From Bacillota bacterium (GTDB lineage Bacteria > Bacillota > Clostridia > Christensenellales > Pumilibacteraceae), in contig DXHT01000043.1 of the NCBI GenBank assembly GCA_019113265.1, forward strand, positions 1 through 32,102: DNA of 32,102 nt, read 5' to 3'. Positions 8,479 to 14,587 of this stretch are shown one piece after another. A program made the position numbers and the translations under genes. Each line of letters starts with the position of its first letter. The first letter of the stretch is position 1. The notes beneath the pieces are model-generated. The model was not told the origin of the DNA and ran no database searches. It worked only from the letters and a program-made list of their open reading frames with translations.

Positions 8479-8513
8479 AACGGCGGAGCGCAAAGCTCCG
8501 TCGTTTGTTTTTG
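8479..8513. terminator. Bidirectional terminator between convergent genes
   Basis: AACGGCGGAGC pairs with GCTCCGTCGTT around GCAAA (one G-U pair). The plus strand continues with TTTGTTTTT and the minus strand with TTTTTTCTTTT. It serves the ABC operon on the plus strand and the DUF1540 gene on the minus strand. Between it and 8671 I see only a short perfect inverted repeat, CCGTTTA-AGCG-TAAACGG (8611-8628). Confidence 0.85.
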
Positions 8514-8671
8514 CCGCGCTTTTTTGCGGGCGTATTGTCTTACCGTTCTCTTGTTTGCCGCGGCGTATGACGTCGTTTTCGCCTATTCGTCGCGCGTTAA
8601 AGTCACGCATCCGTTTAAGCGTAAACGGCATAAGCGGTTCTCGCTTTTCCGCGTTACGTCAACGCTCCGTT

Positions 8672-8974
8672 TTAATCGCGTATAAAGGTCAGGCACTTTG
8701 CGCTGTCCGCCGCGCCGCCCATTACGGTGATGCCCGTCGCCGTACAGCCTCCGTCCGAATTGTAGATACAGTTCGCGTCGCACTTTACGAGAGTGTCCAC
8801 GTTGTAATTGGCGGGGACAAAGTCGTTAGCGGCTTCAAACTCCACGCGGCGACGCCTGTCGTCGGGAGAGTACGTCGTGCAGTCCGTCCGACCGCTCACG
8901 GTAATGGACTTACTGCAACAGCAGTAACCCTTGTTGTACTTGCATTCTCTCAGTCCGCATTTGAGATCTTTCAT
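8672..8974 (-). CDS. DUF1540 family cysteine-rich protein (two domains)
   Basis: A 100-residue cytoplasmic Cys-rich protein with two DUF1540-like units. The first is LKCGLRECKYNKGYCCCSKSITVSG followed by DCTTY, the second VKCDANCIYNSDGGCTATGITV followed by AKCLTF. Each has the pattern C-x3/4-C-x-YN-x-C-xA/S-xx-I-x-V-x-G and a final Cys before an aromatic residue, suggesting a metal site, probably zinc. The family is common in Clostridia; its function is unknown. The start is ATG 8974, with GGAGGAG five bases ahead on the minus strand. The longer ORF-track start at 9019 has no ribosome-binding site. It lies alone between the ABC operon (convergent) and the fumarase terminator. CATAAT at 9029-9024 and TATAAC at 9013-9008 are weak -10 candidates for its promoter. 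Confidence 0.85.
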   Translation of the reverse strand: MKDLKCGLRECKYNKGYCCCSKSITVSGRTDCTTYSPDDRRRRVEFEAANDFVPANYNVDTLVKCDANCIYNSDGGCTATGITVMGGAADSAKCLTFIRD

Positions 8975-9087
8975 AAGCTCCTCCGTAATGCGCCGCTTTT
9001 TCGCAGCGTTATAGTACATGTTTATTATGTGCCGCGCGCGCGTTTAATATAACCCTCGTCGCAAAAATAGCGAACCTCTGAGCGCGT

Positions 9088-9120
9088 AAAAAAGCCGTAA
9101 CGCGGTTTTGCGTTACGGCT
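9088..9120 (-). terminator. Terminator of the fumarase operon (minus strand)
   Basis: A perfect 11-bp stem AGCCGTAACGC/GCGTTACGGCT (9093-9120). On the minus strand it runs straight into TTTTTT; on the plus strand no T run follows immediately. The 199 nt between it and the fumarase stop shows no gene. Confidence 0.85.
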
Positions 9121-9319
9121 CGTCGCTTTTAATGCGGCTTTATGCTTCTGACTTTATCGGCGTTTTTTCCCGCTCGGCTCGATCGGCGTTCGACGTCATG
9201 CGGGCTTTCGCTTTTACATTGCCGCGTTTGCGTCCGAATGCTTGCGCCGCATTCGTGCGGAGACGTACCGCGCCGGTCATACGCGGCCCTGCGGAGCAAA
9301 TGCCCGCGCGTCTGTCCCG

Positions 9320-9835
9320 TCAGCTGAGGATATTTCCGCCGTGACAGTCTATCGCCACTAAAAGGGGGAGCTTGTCGAACACCAGCCGACGCACCGCCTC
9401 GCATCCGAGATCGGGGTAGGCGACTTCCTCGCACTCCGTTATGCGGCTCTTTATGAGGGCGGCGGCTCCGCCGACGGCTATGAGGTATGCCGCGCCGTTA
9501 CGACGTATCGCGTCTATGACGGCGGGAGAGCGCTTGCCCTTTCCTATCATGAATTTGAGTCCCATGTCGAGCAGGCGGGGGGTGTAGTCGTCCATGCGCG
9601 CGCTGGTGGTAGGCCCGCACGAGCCTATGATCTCGCCGTCTCTGGCGGGAGTGGGACCCGCGTAATATATCGCCGCTCCGCGAATGTCGACGGGCAGGGG
9701 TTCGCCGCCGTCCGCCGCCTCGACGAAACGCTTGTGCGCCGCGTCGCGCGCGGTGTAGGCGACTCCCGAAAACAGCACTTCTTCGCCCGCGGTGAGCGTC
9801 GCGGGGTCGGTATGTTCGTCTATTATCCTTGCCAT
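9320..9835 (-). CDS. Fumarate hydratase class I, beta subunit
   Basis: A 171-residue C-terminal-domain subunit of a two-subunit class I (Fe-S) fumarase, interconverting fumarate and malate; the L-tartrate dehydratase beta subunit belongs to the same family. The core is well conserved: VLFSGVAYTARDAAHKR, IYYAGPTPARDGEIIGSCGPTTSARMD, LLDMGLKFMIGKGKRS, YLIAVGGAAALI and a C-terminal AIDCHGGN. The GPTTS segment and the KG motif belong to the active site. The start ATG (9835-9833) shares its A with the TGA of the alpha gene (TGATG), so translation is coupled. Part of this gene appears in the ORF track within a longer ORF starting at 10144, which is an upstream extension of the beta frame through the alpha gene. 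The operon ends at the terminator at 9088-9120. Confidence 0.93.
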   Translation of the reverse strand: MARIIDEHTDPATLTAGEEVLFSGVAYTARDAAHKRFVEAADGGEPLPVDIRGAAIYYAGPTPARDGEIIGSCGPTTSARMDDYTPRLLDMGLKFMIGKGKRSPAVIDAIRRNGAAYLIAVGGAAALIKSRITECEEVAYPDLGCEAVRRLVFDKLPLLVAIDCHGGNILS

Positions 9836-10674
9836 CACTCGTCCTCCGTAAAAATAATGTGCGCATGCCGCGCGCTGTGGCATTGCACCGTAACGGCGAC
9901 GGGCAGCATGCCTATATGCGCGGGGTACGTTTCGACTGCGCACGCGAGTGCGGTATGCGATCCGCCCAGACCCTGCGCGCCTATTCCGAGCGCGTTCACC
10001 GCGTCGAGAATGTCGCGTTCGAGCGCGGCGTCGTACTCGACGGGCGAGGGCGCGCCCGCGCGGCGCAATAGAGCGCGTTTGGACAGCTCGCACGCGAGGT
10101 CCGTCGTTCCGCCTATCCCCACGCCGAGAAGAACGGGAGGGCAAGGGTTCGCGCCCGCTTCTCTGACTATGTCCGTCACCGCCGCGATGACGCCCTCACG
10201 CCCCTTGGACGGGGTGAGCATCCTCAGTCCGCTCATGTTCTCGCTGCCTGCGCCTTTTGCGAGGAAGAACACTTCGAGACCCTTTCCCGCCGTGATCTCG
10301 TACCGCACGACGGGCGGGGTATTGTCCTTGGTATTGACGCGCATAAGCGGGTGCGCCACCATGGACTTGCGCGCGTCGCGGTAACCGCCGCGAACTCCGC
10401 GCACGAGCGCGTCGCCGAGGTCGCCGTCGAACTGCGCGTTGCAACCCATCCGCACGAAAAGCATGGCTATGCCCGTGTCCTGGCAGGGGTAGCAGTCGCC
10501 GCAGGCGGCTATGCGGGCGTTTTCGAGTATCTGTTCGAGCGCCCATGCCGCGCGCGGGTTCGTTTCCTCTTCCTTAGCCGCTTCAAGGAGCGCGACTACG
10601 TCTGGATCGATCTTTTTGAGTGCGCCGTCTATCTCGCGCGAGAGCGTGGCGGCTATTTTTTCACAACTGTACAT
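9835..10674 (-). CDS. Fumarate hydratase class I, alpha subunit
   Basis: A 279-residue N-terminal catalytic subunit carrying the [4Fe-4S] cluster of oxygen-sensitive class I fumarase, or of the related L-tartrate dehydratase. LENARIAACGDCYPCQDTGIAMLFV holds the conserved CQDTG motif, VNTKDNTPPVV follows, and LLGVGIGGTTDLACELSK and ALGIGAQGLGGSHTALAC match the cluster-binding and substrate segments. ATG 10674 (MYSCEKIA) is the only plausible start, because the alignment to the family begins there. The ORF-track start at 10710 lies inside the promoter. A consensus promoter ends six bases upstream, with no ribosome-binding site, so the mRNA is predicted to be leaderless. Encoded upstream of and coupled to the beta subunit, and divergent from walJ. 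Confidence 0.93.
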   Translation of the reverse strand: MYSCEKIAATLSREIDGALKKIDPDVVALLEAAKEEETNPRAAWALEQILENARIAACGDCYPCQDTGIAMLFVRMGCNAQFDGDLGDALVRGVRGGYRDARKSMVAHPLMRVNTKDNTPPVVRYEITAGKGLEVFFLAKGAGSENMSGLRMLTPSKGREGVIAAVTDIVREAGANPCPPVLLGVGIGGTTDLACELSKRALLRRAGAPSPVEYDAALERDILDAVNALGIGAQGLGGSHTALACAVETYPAHIGMLPVAVTVQCHSARHAHIIFTEDE

Positions 10675-10680
10675 ATAAGC

Positions 10681-10710
10681 ATTATACCACTGCGGGGCGG
10701 CTTTTGTCAA
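10681..10710 (-). promoter_or_regulatory. Promoter of the fumarase operon (predicted leaderless)
   Basis: On the minus strand, TTGACA (10710-10705), an 18-nt spacer and TATAAT (10686-10681), then six bases to the ATG at 10674. The expected transcription start, seven bases after the -10 box, is the A of the start codon. Confidence 0.88.
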
Positions 10711-10729
10711 CGAGCCCGCCCGCCGTCGA

Positions 10730-10758
10730 TTGACAAAACGCGCGCGTAAGTGTATAAT
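10730..10758 (+). promoter_or_regulatory. Promoter of the walJ operon (predicted leaderless)
   Basis: TTGACA (10730-10735), a 17-nt spacer and TATAAT (10753-10758), then TAAGTC and ATG at 10765. Both hexamers are perfect. The -35 boxes of this and the divergent fumarase promoter are only 19 nt apart. Confidence 0.9.
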
Positions 10759-10764
10759 TAAGTC

Positions 10765-11520
10765 ATGTCACTCAAAGTTTGCAGTCTTGCCAGCGGGAGC
10801 AAGGGAAATTGCATATTCGTGGGCAGCGAGAGAACGTCGCTTCTCATAGATGCGGGCGTGTCGCCGTCGCGCATAAAGGCGTCGCTTTGCAGTATAGGCG
10901 AGCAGATGCCGCGCGACGTTCTGGTCACTCACTCGCACACCGATCATTACAGGTACGTTCCCGCGCTCTGCGAAAAGGGCGTGACTCTTCACTATCCCAT
11001 GCTTGTGGGAAAATACATATCTCTCCCCGGCGACGCGGAGGCGTTTTCGGGCGACATATGCATAGGCGACATAACGGTGTCGCCCATACCCGTCAGTCAC
11101 GACGTGCCCTGCTACGGCTACTCGTTTTACAGCGAGGGGAGCAAAGTCACCGTCGTCACCGATCTCGGCTTCATGCCCGCGCCCGTTTTGCAGAACATGG
11201 CGGATTCGGACGCGGTGCTCATCGAATCAAACTACGACGAGAATATGCTCGCGCGCAATCCGCGCTATCCCGCATATCTTAAAGCGCGCATAAGCGGCAG
11301 GCGCGGGCATCTCTCCAACGACGAGTCGGCGGAGTGCGTCGCGTTTCTCGCGGGAAAGGGCGTGCGCCACATCATTCTCGGGCACCTGTCCGAGCAGAAC
11401 AACACGCCTCGTCTTGCGACGGACAGCGCGAATAACGCGCTTATAAAATACAATCTTAAAGGCGCGGCAACGGTGTTTGCCGCATTGCAGAACGAAGTTT
11501 CGGAGGTCGTTGAGGTATGA
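10765..11520 (+). CDS. walJ: WalJ/YycJ-type metallo-beta-lactamase-fold hydrolase
   Basis: A 251-residue cytoplasmic MBL-fold protein of the YycJ/WalJ group, a predicted metal-dependent 5'-exonuclease linked in Firmicutes to the WalRK cell-wall system and DNA repair. It opens with the family hallmark KVCSLASGSKGNC and shows the metal motif THSHTDHY (HxHxDH). A second ligand region is in PVSHDVPCYGYSF, DLGF is the bridging Asp segment, and LIESNYDENML, GRRGHLSND and HIILGHLSEQNN follow in family order. The start ATG 10765 matches the family N-terminus (MSLKVCSLASGS). It has no Shine-Dalgarno sequence and lies six bases after TATAAT, so the mRNA is predicted to be leaderless. It is followed, with a four-base overlap, by a CPBP protease gene and then rlmH; no walRKHI genes are in the window. 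Confidence 0.92.
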   Translation: MSLKVCSLASGSKGNCIFVGSERTSLLIDAGVSPSRIKASLCSIGEQMPRDVLVTHSHTDHYRYVPALCEKGVTLHYPMLVGKYISLPGDAEAFSGDICIGDITVSPIPVSHDVPCYGYSFYSEGSKVTVVTDLGFMPAPVLQNMADSDAVLIESNYDENMLARNPRYPAYLKARISGRRGHLSNDESAECVAFLAGKGVRHIILGHLSEQNNTPRLATDSANNALIKYNLKGAATVFAALQNEVSEVVEV

Positions 11521-12509
11521 CCGATCGTATGGTGCGCCGCGGGTCTGCGGTGGAAGGCGGTTTTTCGTACGGCGGCGCGGTAGTCGCCATGCTGATAATT
11601 TCCGTCGTAATGTCACTGCTCCCGTTTGAAAAAGGCAGTGCGGCGCGCGTCGCGGCGTCCTACATAGGAACGGTGCTCCTTCAACTGTGCTTTCTGCTCG
11701 CCGCAATCATTCCCTATAAGGGAACGCGCGCCCGCCCGAGGTACGGCTTTACCCGTCCGACGCCGTGCGCCGCGCTGATAGCTCCCGCGGTCGCCGCCAT
11801 AAGCATAGTCGCGTTTTACGGCATCGCCATGCTTTTCGGCAGCTTTCTGTCGTTTATAGGGTATGAGGGTAGCGGCGGAACGGACATGACCTCGCCCCTC
11901 GGGATAGTGATGGCGATAGTCATTTCTGTCATTCTCGCTCCCGTTTGTGAGGAGAGCCTGTTCCGCAGCAGTCATCTTTCCTCTCTCGGCGTCATGCTGG
12001 GACGGCGCAAGCTACTCTTCCGCACGCTCGCAATGACGGTCATCGGCGGCGCGGTGTTCGCTTTTATGCACTGCCGCCCCGAACAGACGGTATATCAGTT
12101 CTTTTTCGGCGGCGCGCTCGTTTACCTTACGATAAAGACGGGAACCGTGATCCCCGCCGTTATAGCCCATGCGACCAATAACATAATAGGCATCATTCTT
12201 GCCATACCCGCGGTAAGCGGCGGCGTTTCGGCGGCGGAGACGGCGGCTCTCGGCAGTGCGGCAGGCATAGCCGTAACAGTTATAGCGTCCGTCGCGCTCT
12301 GCGTCGCGGGGGTATTCGTGATACGCGTTATCGTGCGGCGAGTCGGAAAGTGCGACGCCGCGCCCTCGTTCACCACCGTCGATCTCGACGGCGGCGCGGG
12401 CTATTCGGACGACGGCGGCACGGTCGCGGGAGTGGTGTTTACCGTGCTTTCGCTTGCCGTGTGCGTCGCGCTGTGGACGATAACTCTCGTCGCGGGGATA
12501 GCTTCATGA
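11517..12509 (+). CDS. CPBP family intramembrane metalloprotease
   Basis: A 330-residue polytopic membrane protein of the CPBP (CAAX protease/bacteriocin-processing, Abi) family. The three catalytic motifs are present in order: APVCEESLFRSSHL (EExxxR), VFAFMHCRPEQ (FxxxH) and AVIAHATNNIIG (HxxxN). About eight hydrophobic segments are visible, the first at residues 20-38 and the last at about 302-326. A hydrophilic loop near residues 275-300 (TVDLDGGAGYSDDGG) precedes the last one. ATG 11517 overlaps the walJ stop by four bases and has GGAGG ten bases upstream. The protease sits between walJ and rlmH, where Bacillus has the HtrA-type serine protease YyxA/HtrC. The substrate is unknown. Confidence 0.88.
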   Translation: MTDRMVRRGSAVEGGFSYGGAVVAMLIISVVMSLLPFEKGSAARVAASYIGTVLLQLCFLLAAIIPYKGTRARPRYGFTRPTPCAALIAPAVAAISIVAFYGIAMLFGSFLSFIGYEGSGGTDMTSPLGIVMAIVISVILAPVCEESLFRSSHLSSLGVMLGRRKLLFRTLAMTVIGGAVFAFMHCRPEQTVYQFFFGGALVYLTIKTGTVIPAVIAHATNNIIGIILAIPAVSGGVSAAETAALGSAAGIAVTVIASVALCVAGVFVIRVIVRRVGKCDAAPSFTTVDLDGGAGYSDDGGTVAGVVFTVLSLAVCVALWTITLVAGIAS

Positions 12510-12955
12510 AGAGGTTGGAGCTTCTCTGCGTGGGGAAGATAAAAGAGGACTACCTTAACGCGGGGATAGCCGAATACGTCAAGCGGCTGGGCAGGTACTG
12601 CGACGTCGTCGTTACCGCGCTTCCCGATATGCCCGACTCGCCCACGGAGGCGGAGGAGGAGAGCAAAGCCCTTTCGGCGCGTTTTGACGGGTTCGTGATA
12701 CTCGCGGACATAGGCGGCAAGGCGGTGACGAGCGAGGAGTTTTCCGAGCTTATCGGGCGCGCGTATCTGACGCACCCCAAACTGCAGTTCGTCATAGGCG
12801 GTAGCCGCGGAGTTACGGACGAACTGCGGCGGCGGGCGGACGCGCGCGTGTCATTCGGCAGAGTGACGTACCCGCACAAGCTGATGCGCCTCATTGCCGC
12901 CGAGCAGCTTTACCGCGCGTTCACGATAGCGGAAGGACTGCCGTACCATAAGTAG
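12506..12955 (+). CDS. rlmH: 23S rRNA (pseudouridine1915-N3)-methyltransferase RlmH
   Basis: A 149-residue SPOUT methyltransferase that methylates pseudouridine 1915 in helix 69 of 23S rRNA on assembled ribosomes. The knotted SAM-binding site is seen in LQFVIGGSRGVTDELRRRA and in the conserved C-terminus YPHKLMRLIAAEQLYRAFTIAEGLPYHK. The N-terminus LLCVGKIKEDYLNAGIAEYVKRL is typical. The length is normal for the family. The ATG at 12506 overlaps the CPBP stop by four bases; the ORF-track start at 12350 is too far upstream. Last gene of the walJ operon, 35 bases before the M14 peptidase gene. Confidence 0.97.
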   Translation: MKRLELLCVGKIKEDYLNAGIAEYVKRLGRYCDVVVTALPDMPDSPTEAEEESKALSARFDGFVILADIGGKAVTSEEFSELIGRAYLTHPKLQFVIGGSRGVTDELRRRADARVSFGRVTYPHKLMRLIAAEQLYRAFTIAEGLPYHK

Positions 12956-12979
12956 AAATAAACGCGGAGCGCGTCGGCA

Positions 12980-12985
12980 TATAAT
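12980..12985 (+). promoter_or_regulatory. -10 box directly before the M14 peptidase gene
   Basis: TATAAT followed by ACGGT and the ATG at 12991. No good -35 hexamer lies 16-19 bases upstream, so the promoter is less certain than the others. If used, the transcript would start at or within one base of the start codon. Confidence 0.5.
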
Positions 12986-12990
12986 ACGGT

Positions 12991-13836
12991 ATGTACGATT
13001 ATAACGATCTGCGCCGCGACTGCTGCGCGCTGTGCAAGAGCGGCGCGGAGTGCGGCAGTATAGGCAAGACGGCGTTCGGCGCGCATATCATATGTTTTCA
13101 CGTCGGTCCGAACAGCGGCCCTCAGCTTATAGTTCAGGGCGGCATACACGCGCGCGAGTGGGTGACGAGCGTGCTCGTCGCCGAGCAGGCAAAGGCGATG
13201 CTTAGGGAAAAACTGCCGGCGGGCATTTATTTTCTCCCCATGACCAATCCCGACGGCGTGACTCTCGCGCTCCACGGCGCGGACTGCTTTCCGAACCGCG
13301 ACGAGCTTGTGCGCATAAACGGCGGCAGCCGCGACTTTTCCATGTGGAAAGCCAATGCTCGCGGAGTGGACGTAAACTGCAATTTCGACGCGCGTTGGGG
13401 CTTGGGCAATGGCAATCTGCGCTCGCCCGCACCCGCGTCGTACATAGGCGCGTCGGCGGAGAGCGAGGCGGAGACGGCGGCGCTTACGCGCTTTACCCGC
13501 AGAGTGCGCCCCGCGCTCACCGTCAGTTATCACGCCCTCGGGCGGGAGATATATTACGAATTTTCTCAGACGGGCGCGGCGCTTTCCCGCGACGAGGCGA
13601 TAGCGCGCGCGGCGGGCAAATTCCTCGGCTACCGAGTGGTAAGCGGGGATCTGGGCAGTGCGGGAGGCTATAAGGACTGGTGCGTGGATAAGCTGGGCAT
13701 TACCGCGCTGACCGTGGAGATAGTGGGCGAGGATCACCGCCACCCTCTGACCGAAAAGGATCTGGACGGCGAAGAAAAGAACGTATGGCTGCCTCTGCTT
13801 CTGGCGGAGCTCGTCGCGGAGGCGGACGGAGGATAA
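12991..13836 (+). CDS. M14 family zinc carboxypeptidase / gamma-D-glutamyl-peptidase-like
   Basis: A 281-residue M14 metallopeptidase without signal peptide, so probably cytoplasmic. Zinc ligands His53 and Glu56 are in QGGIHAREW, and MTNPDGV and ARGVDVNCNFDARWG are the usual substrate-binding strands. The third zinc ligand is in VSYHALGREIYYEF. The catalytic Glu lies in ITALTVEIVG, after YKDWCVDKLG. Small M14 enzymes of this kind in spore formers often cleave gamma-D-Glu-diaminopimelate bonds of peptidoglycan peptides, as sporulation endopeptidase I does, so a role in muropeptide recycling or sporulation is reasonable but unproven. The start has no Shine-Dalgarno sequence, and a TATAAT ends five bases before it. 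The stop is immediately followed by tadA. Confidence 0.88.
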   Translation: MYDYNDLRRDCCALCKSGAECGSIGKTAFGAHIICFHVGPNSGPQLIVQGGIHAREWVTSVLVAEQAKAMLREKLPAGIYFLPMTNPDGVTLALHGADCFPNRDELVRINGGSRDFSMWKANARGVDVNCNFDARWGLGNGNLRSPAPASYIGASAESEAETAALTRFTRRVRPALTVSYHALGREIYYEFSQTGAALSRDEAIARAAGKFLGYRVVSGDLGSAGGYKDWCVDKLGITALTVEIVGEDHRHPLTEKDLDGEEKNVWLPLLLAELVAEADGG

Positions 13837-14355
13837 ATGCAAAGCGAAGAAAAGTATATGCGCGCGGCTCTTGCCGAAGCGAGAAAGGCGGAGAAAAAGA
13901 GCGAAGTGCCCGTCGGCGCGGTGATAGTCGCGCCCGACGGCAGTATAGTCGCCCGCGCGCACAACGAGCGCACTACAAAGTGCGACCCGACCGCTCACGC
14001 CGAAATACTCGCGCTGAGAAAGGCGGGAAAGAAGCTCGGGCATTGGAACCTCGAAGGCTATGAGCTGTACGTCACCAAAGAGCCCTGCGTCATGTGCGCG
14101 GGGGCGATAGTACTGTCGCGGATAGCGCGCGTGCGCTACGGCGCGTTCGACAGGCGTTTCGGGTGCGCGGGAACGGTAAAGAGCCTTACCGACGACCCCG
14201 TGTTCAACCACAGGGCAAAGGCGGAGGGGGGACTGATGGAGTGCGAGTGCGCCAAAATGCTCACCGACTTCTTCAAAGCCCGCCGCGTCAAAAAGACAAA
14301 AGAAGGGGAAGGCAGCGATGAAAACCTCGATAAAAGCGGTGATAGCGGAAGATGA
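13837..14355 (+). CDS. tadA: tRNA-specific adenosine deaminase TadA
   Basis: A zinc deaminase that converts the wobble adenosine of tRNA-Arg(ACG) to inosine. The zinc and proton-transfer site is visible as PTAHAEILALRKAG (His and catalytic Glu) and PCVMCAGAIV (two Cys). EVPVGAVIV and the C-terminal GGLMECECAKMLTDFFKARR are family typical. The protein has 172 residues, slightly long. The extra C-terminal tail KTKEGEGSDENLDKSGDSGR is encoded by DNA that also encodes, in another frame, the start of a truncated response regulator. This suggests tadA was extended when its normal stop was lost. The ATG directly follows the TAA of the M14 gene, and GGAGG lies four bases before it. Confidence 0.95.
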   Translation: MQSEEKYMRAALAEARKAEKKSEVPVGAVIVAPDGSIVARAHNERTTKCDPTAHAEILALRKAGKKLGHWNLEGYELYVTKEPCVMCAGAIVLSRIARVRYGAFDRRFGCAGTVKSLTDDPVFNHRAKAEGGLMECECAKMLTDFFKARRVKKTKEGEGSDENLDKSGDSGR

Positions 14356-14491
14356 TCCTTCCGATGCCGCAAGATTGTGCGAATTTCTCGATCGGTACTC
14401 GAAAGAACACGGTACCGTTTTTTCCGTGCGCGTATATTCGGATGCCGTGTTCGGATTTTCGGAACGCGGGGAAGTTGTTTCAAACTTGTAA
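14318..14491 (+). pseudogene. Truncated response-regulator receiver domain (LytTR-type N-terminus)
   Basis: A 57-codon ORF, too short for the ORF track. It begins KAVIAEDDPSDAARLCEFLDRYSKEHG and continues VFSVRVYSDA, a good match to the first 40 or so residues of receiver domains of LytTR-type response regulators (acidic EDD pocket, helix 1, strand 2). After about residue 43 the similarity ends and the frame stops (FGFSERGEVVSNL). The phospho-acceptor Asp (normally near residue 54-60), the rest of the receiver and any output domain are missing. The ATG has a GAAGGGGAAGG ribosome-binding site and lies 38 bases inside tadA in another frame. It is most simply a remnant left by a deletion. A short functional peptide cannot be excluded. 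Confidence 0.6.
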
Positions 14492-14527
14492 CAAGTACGA
14501 TTTTACAAAATGTTTACAGCGGAGCGA

Positions 14528-14557
14528 TTGCGTTTGCGCTCTCTTTTTTGCTACACT
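14528..14557 (+). promoter_or_regulatory. Probable promoter of the beta-propeller surface protein
   Basis: TTGCGT (14528-14533), an 18-nt spacer and TACACT (14552-14557). A short leader carries AAAGGAGAGAG before the ATG at 14588. Confidence 0.5.
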
Positions 14558-14587
14558 TTGAGTAGTAAAGCAAAAGGAGAGAGTTAC

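Noticed and set aside
8555-9052. Plus-strand 165-residue ORF opposite the DUF1540 gene
   Set aside because: The minus strand has conserved Cys motifs and an SD; the plus frame has neither.
9734-10384. Plus-strand ORF opposite fumarase
   Set aside because: Antisense shadow of strongly conserved fumarase subunits.
12910-14211. Minus-strand 433-residue ORF over the M14 and tadA genes
   Set aside because: Shadow frame; plus-strand genes carry all catalytic motifs.
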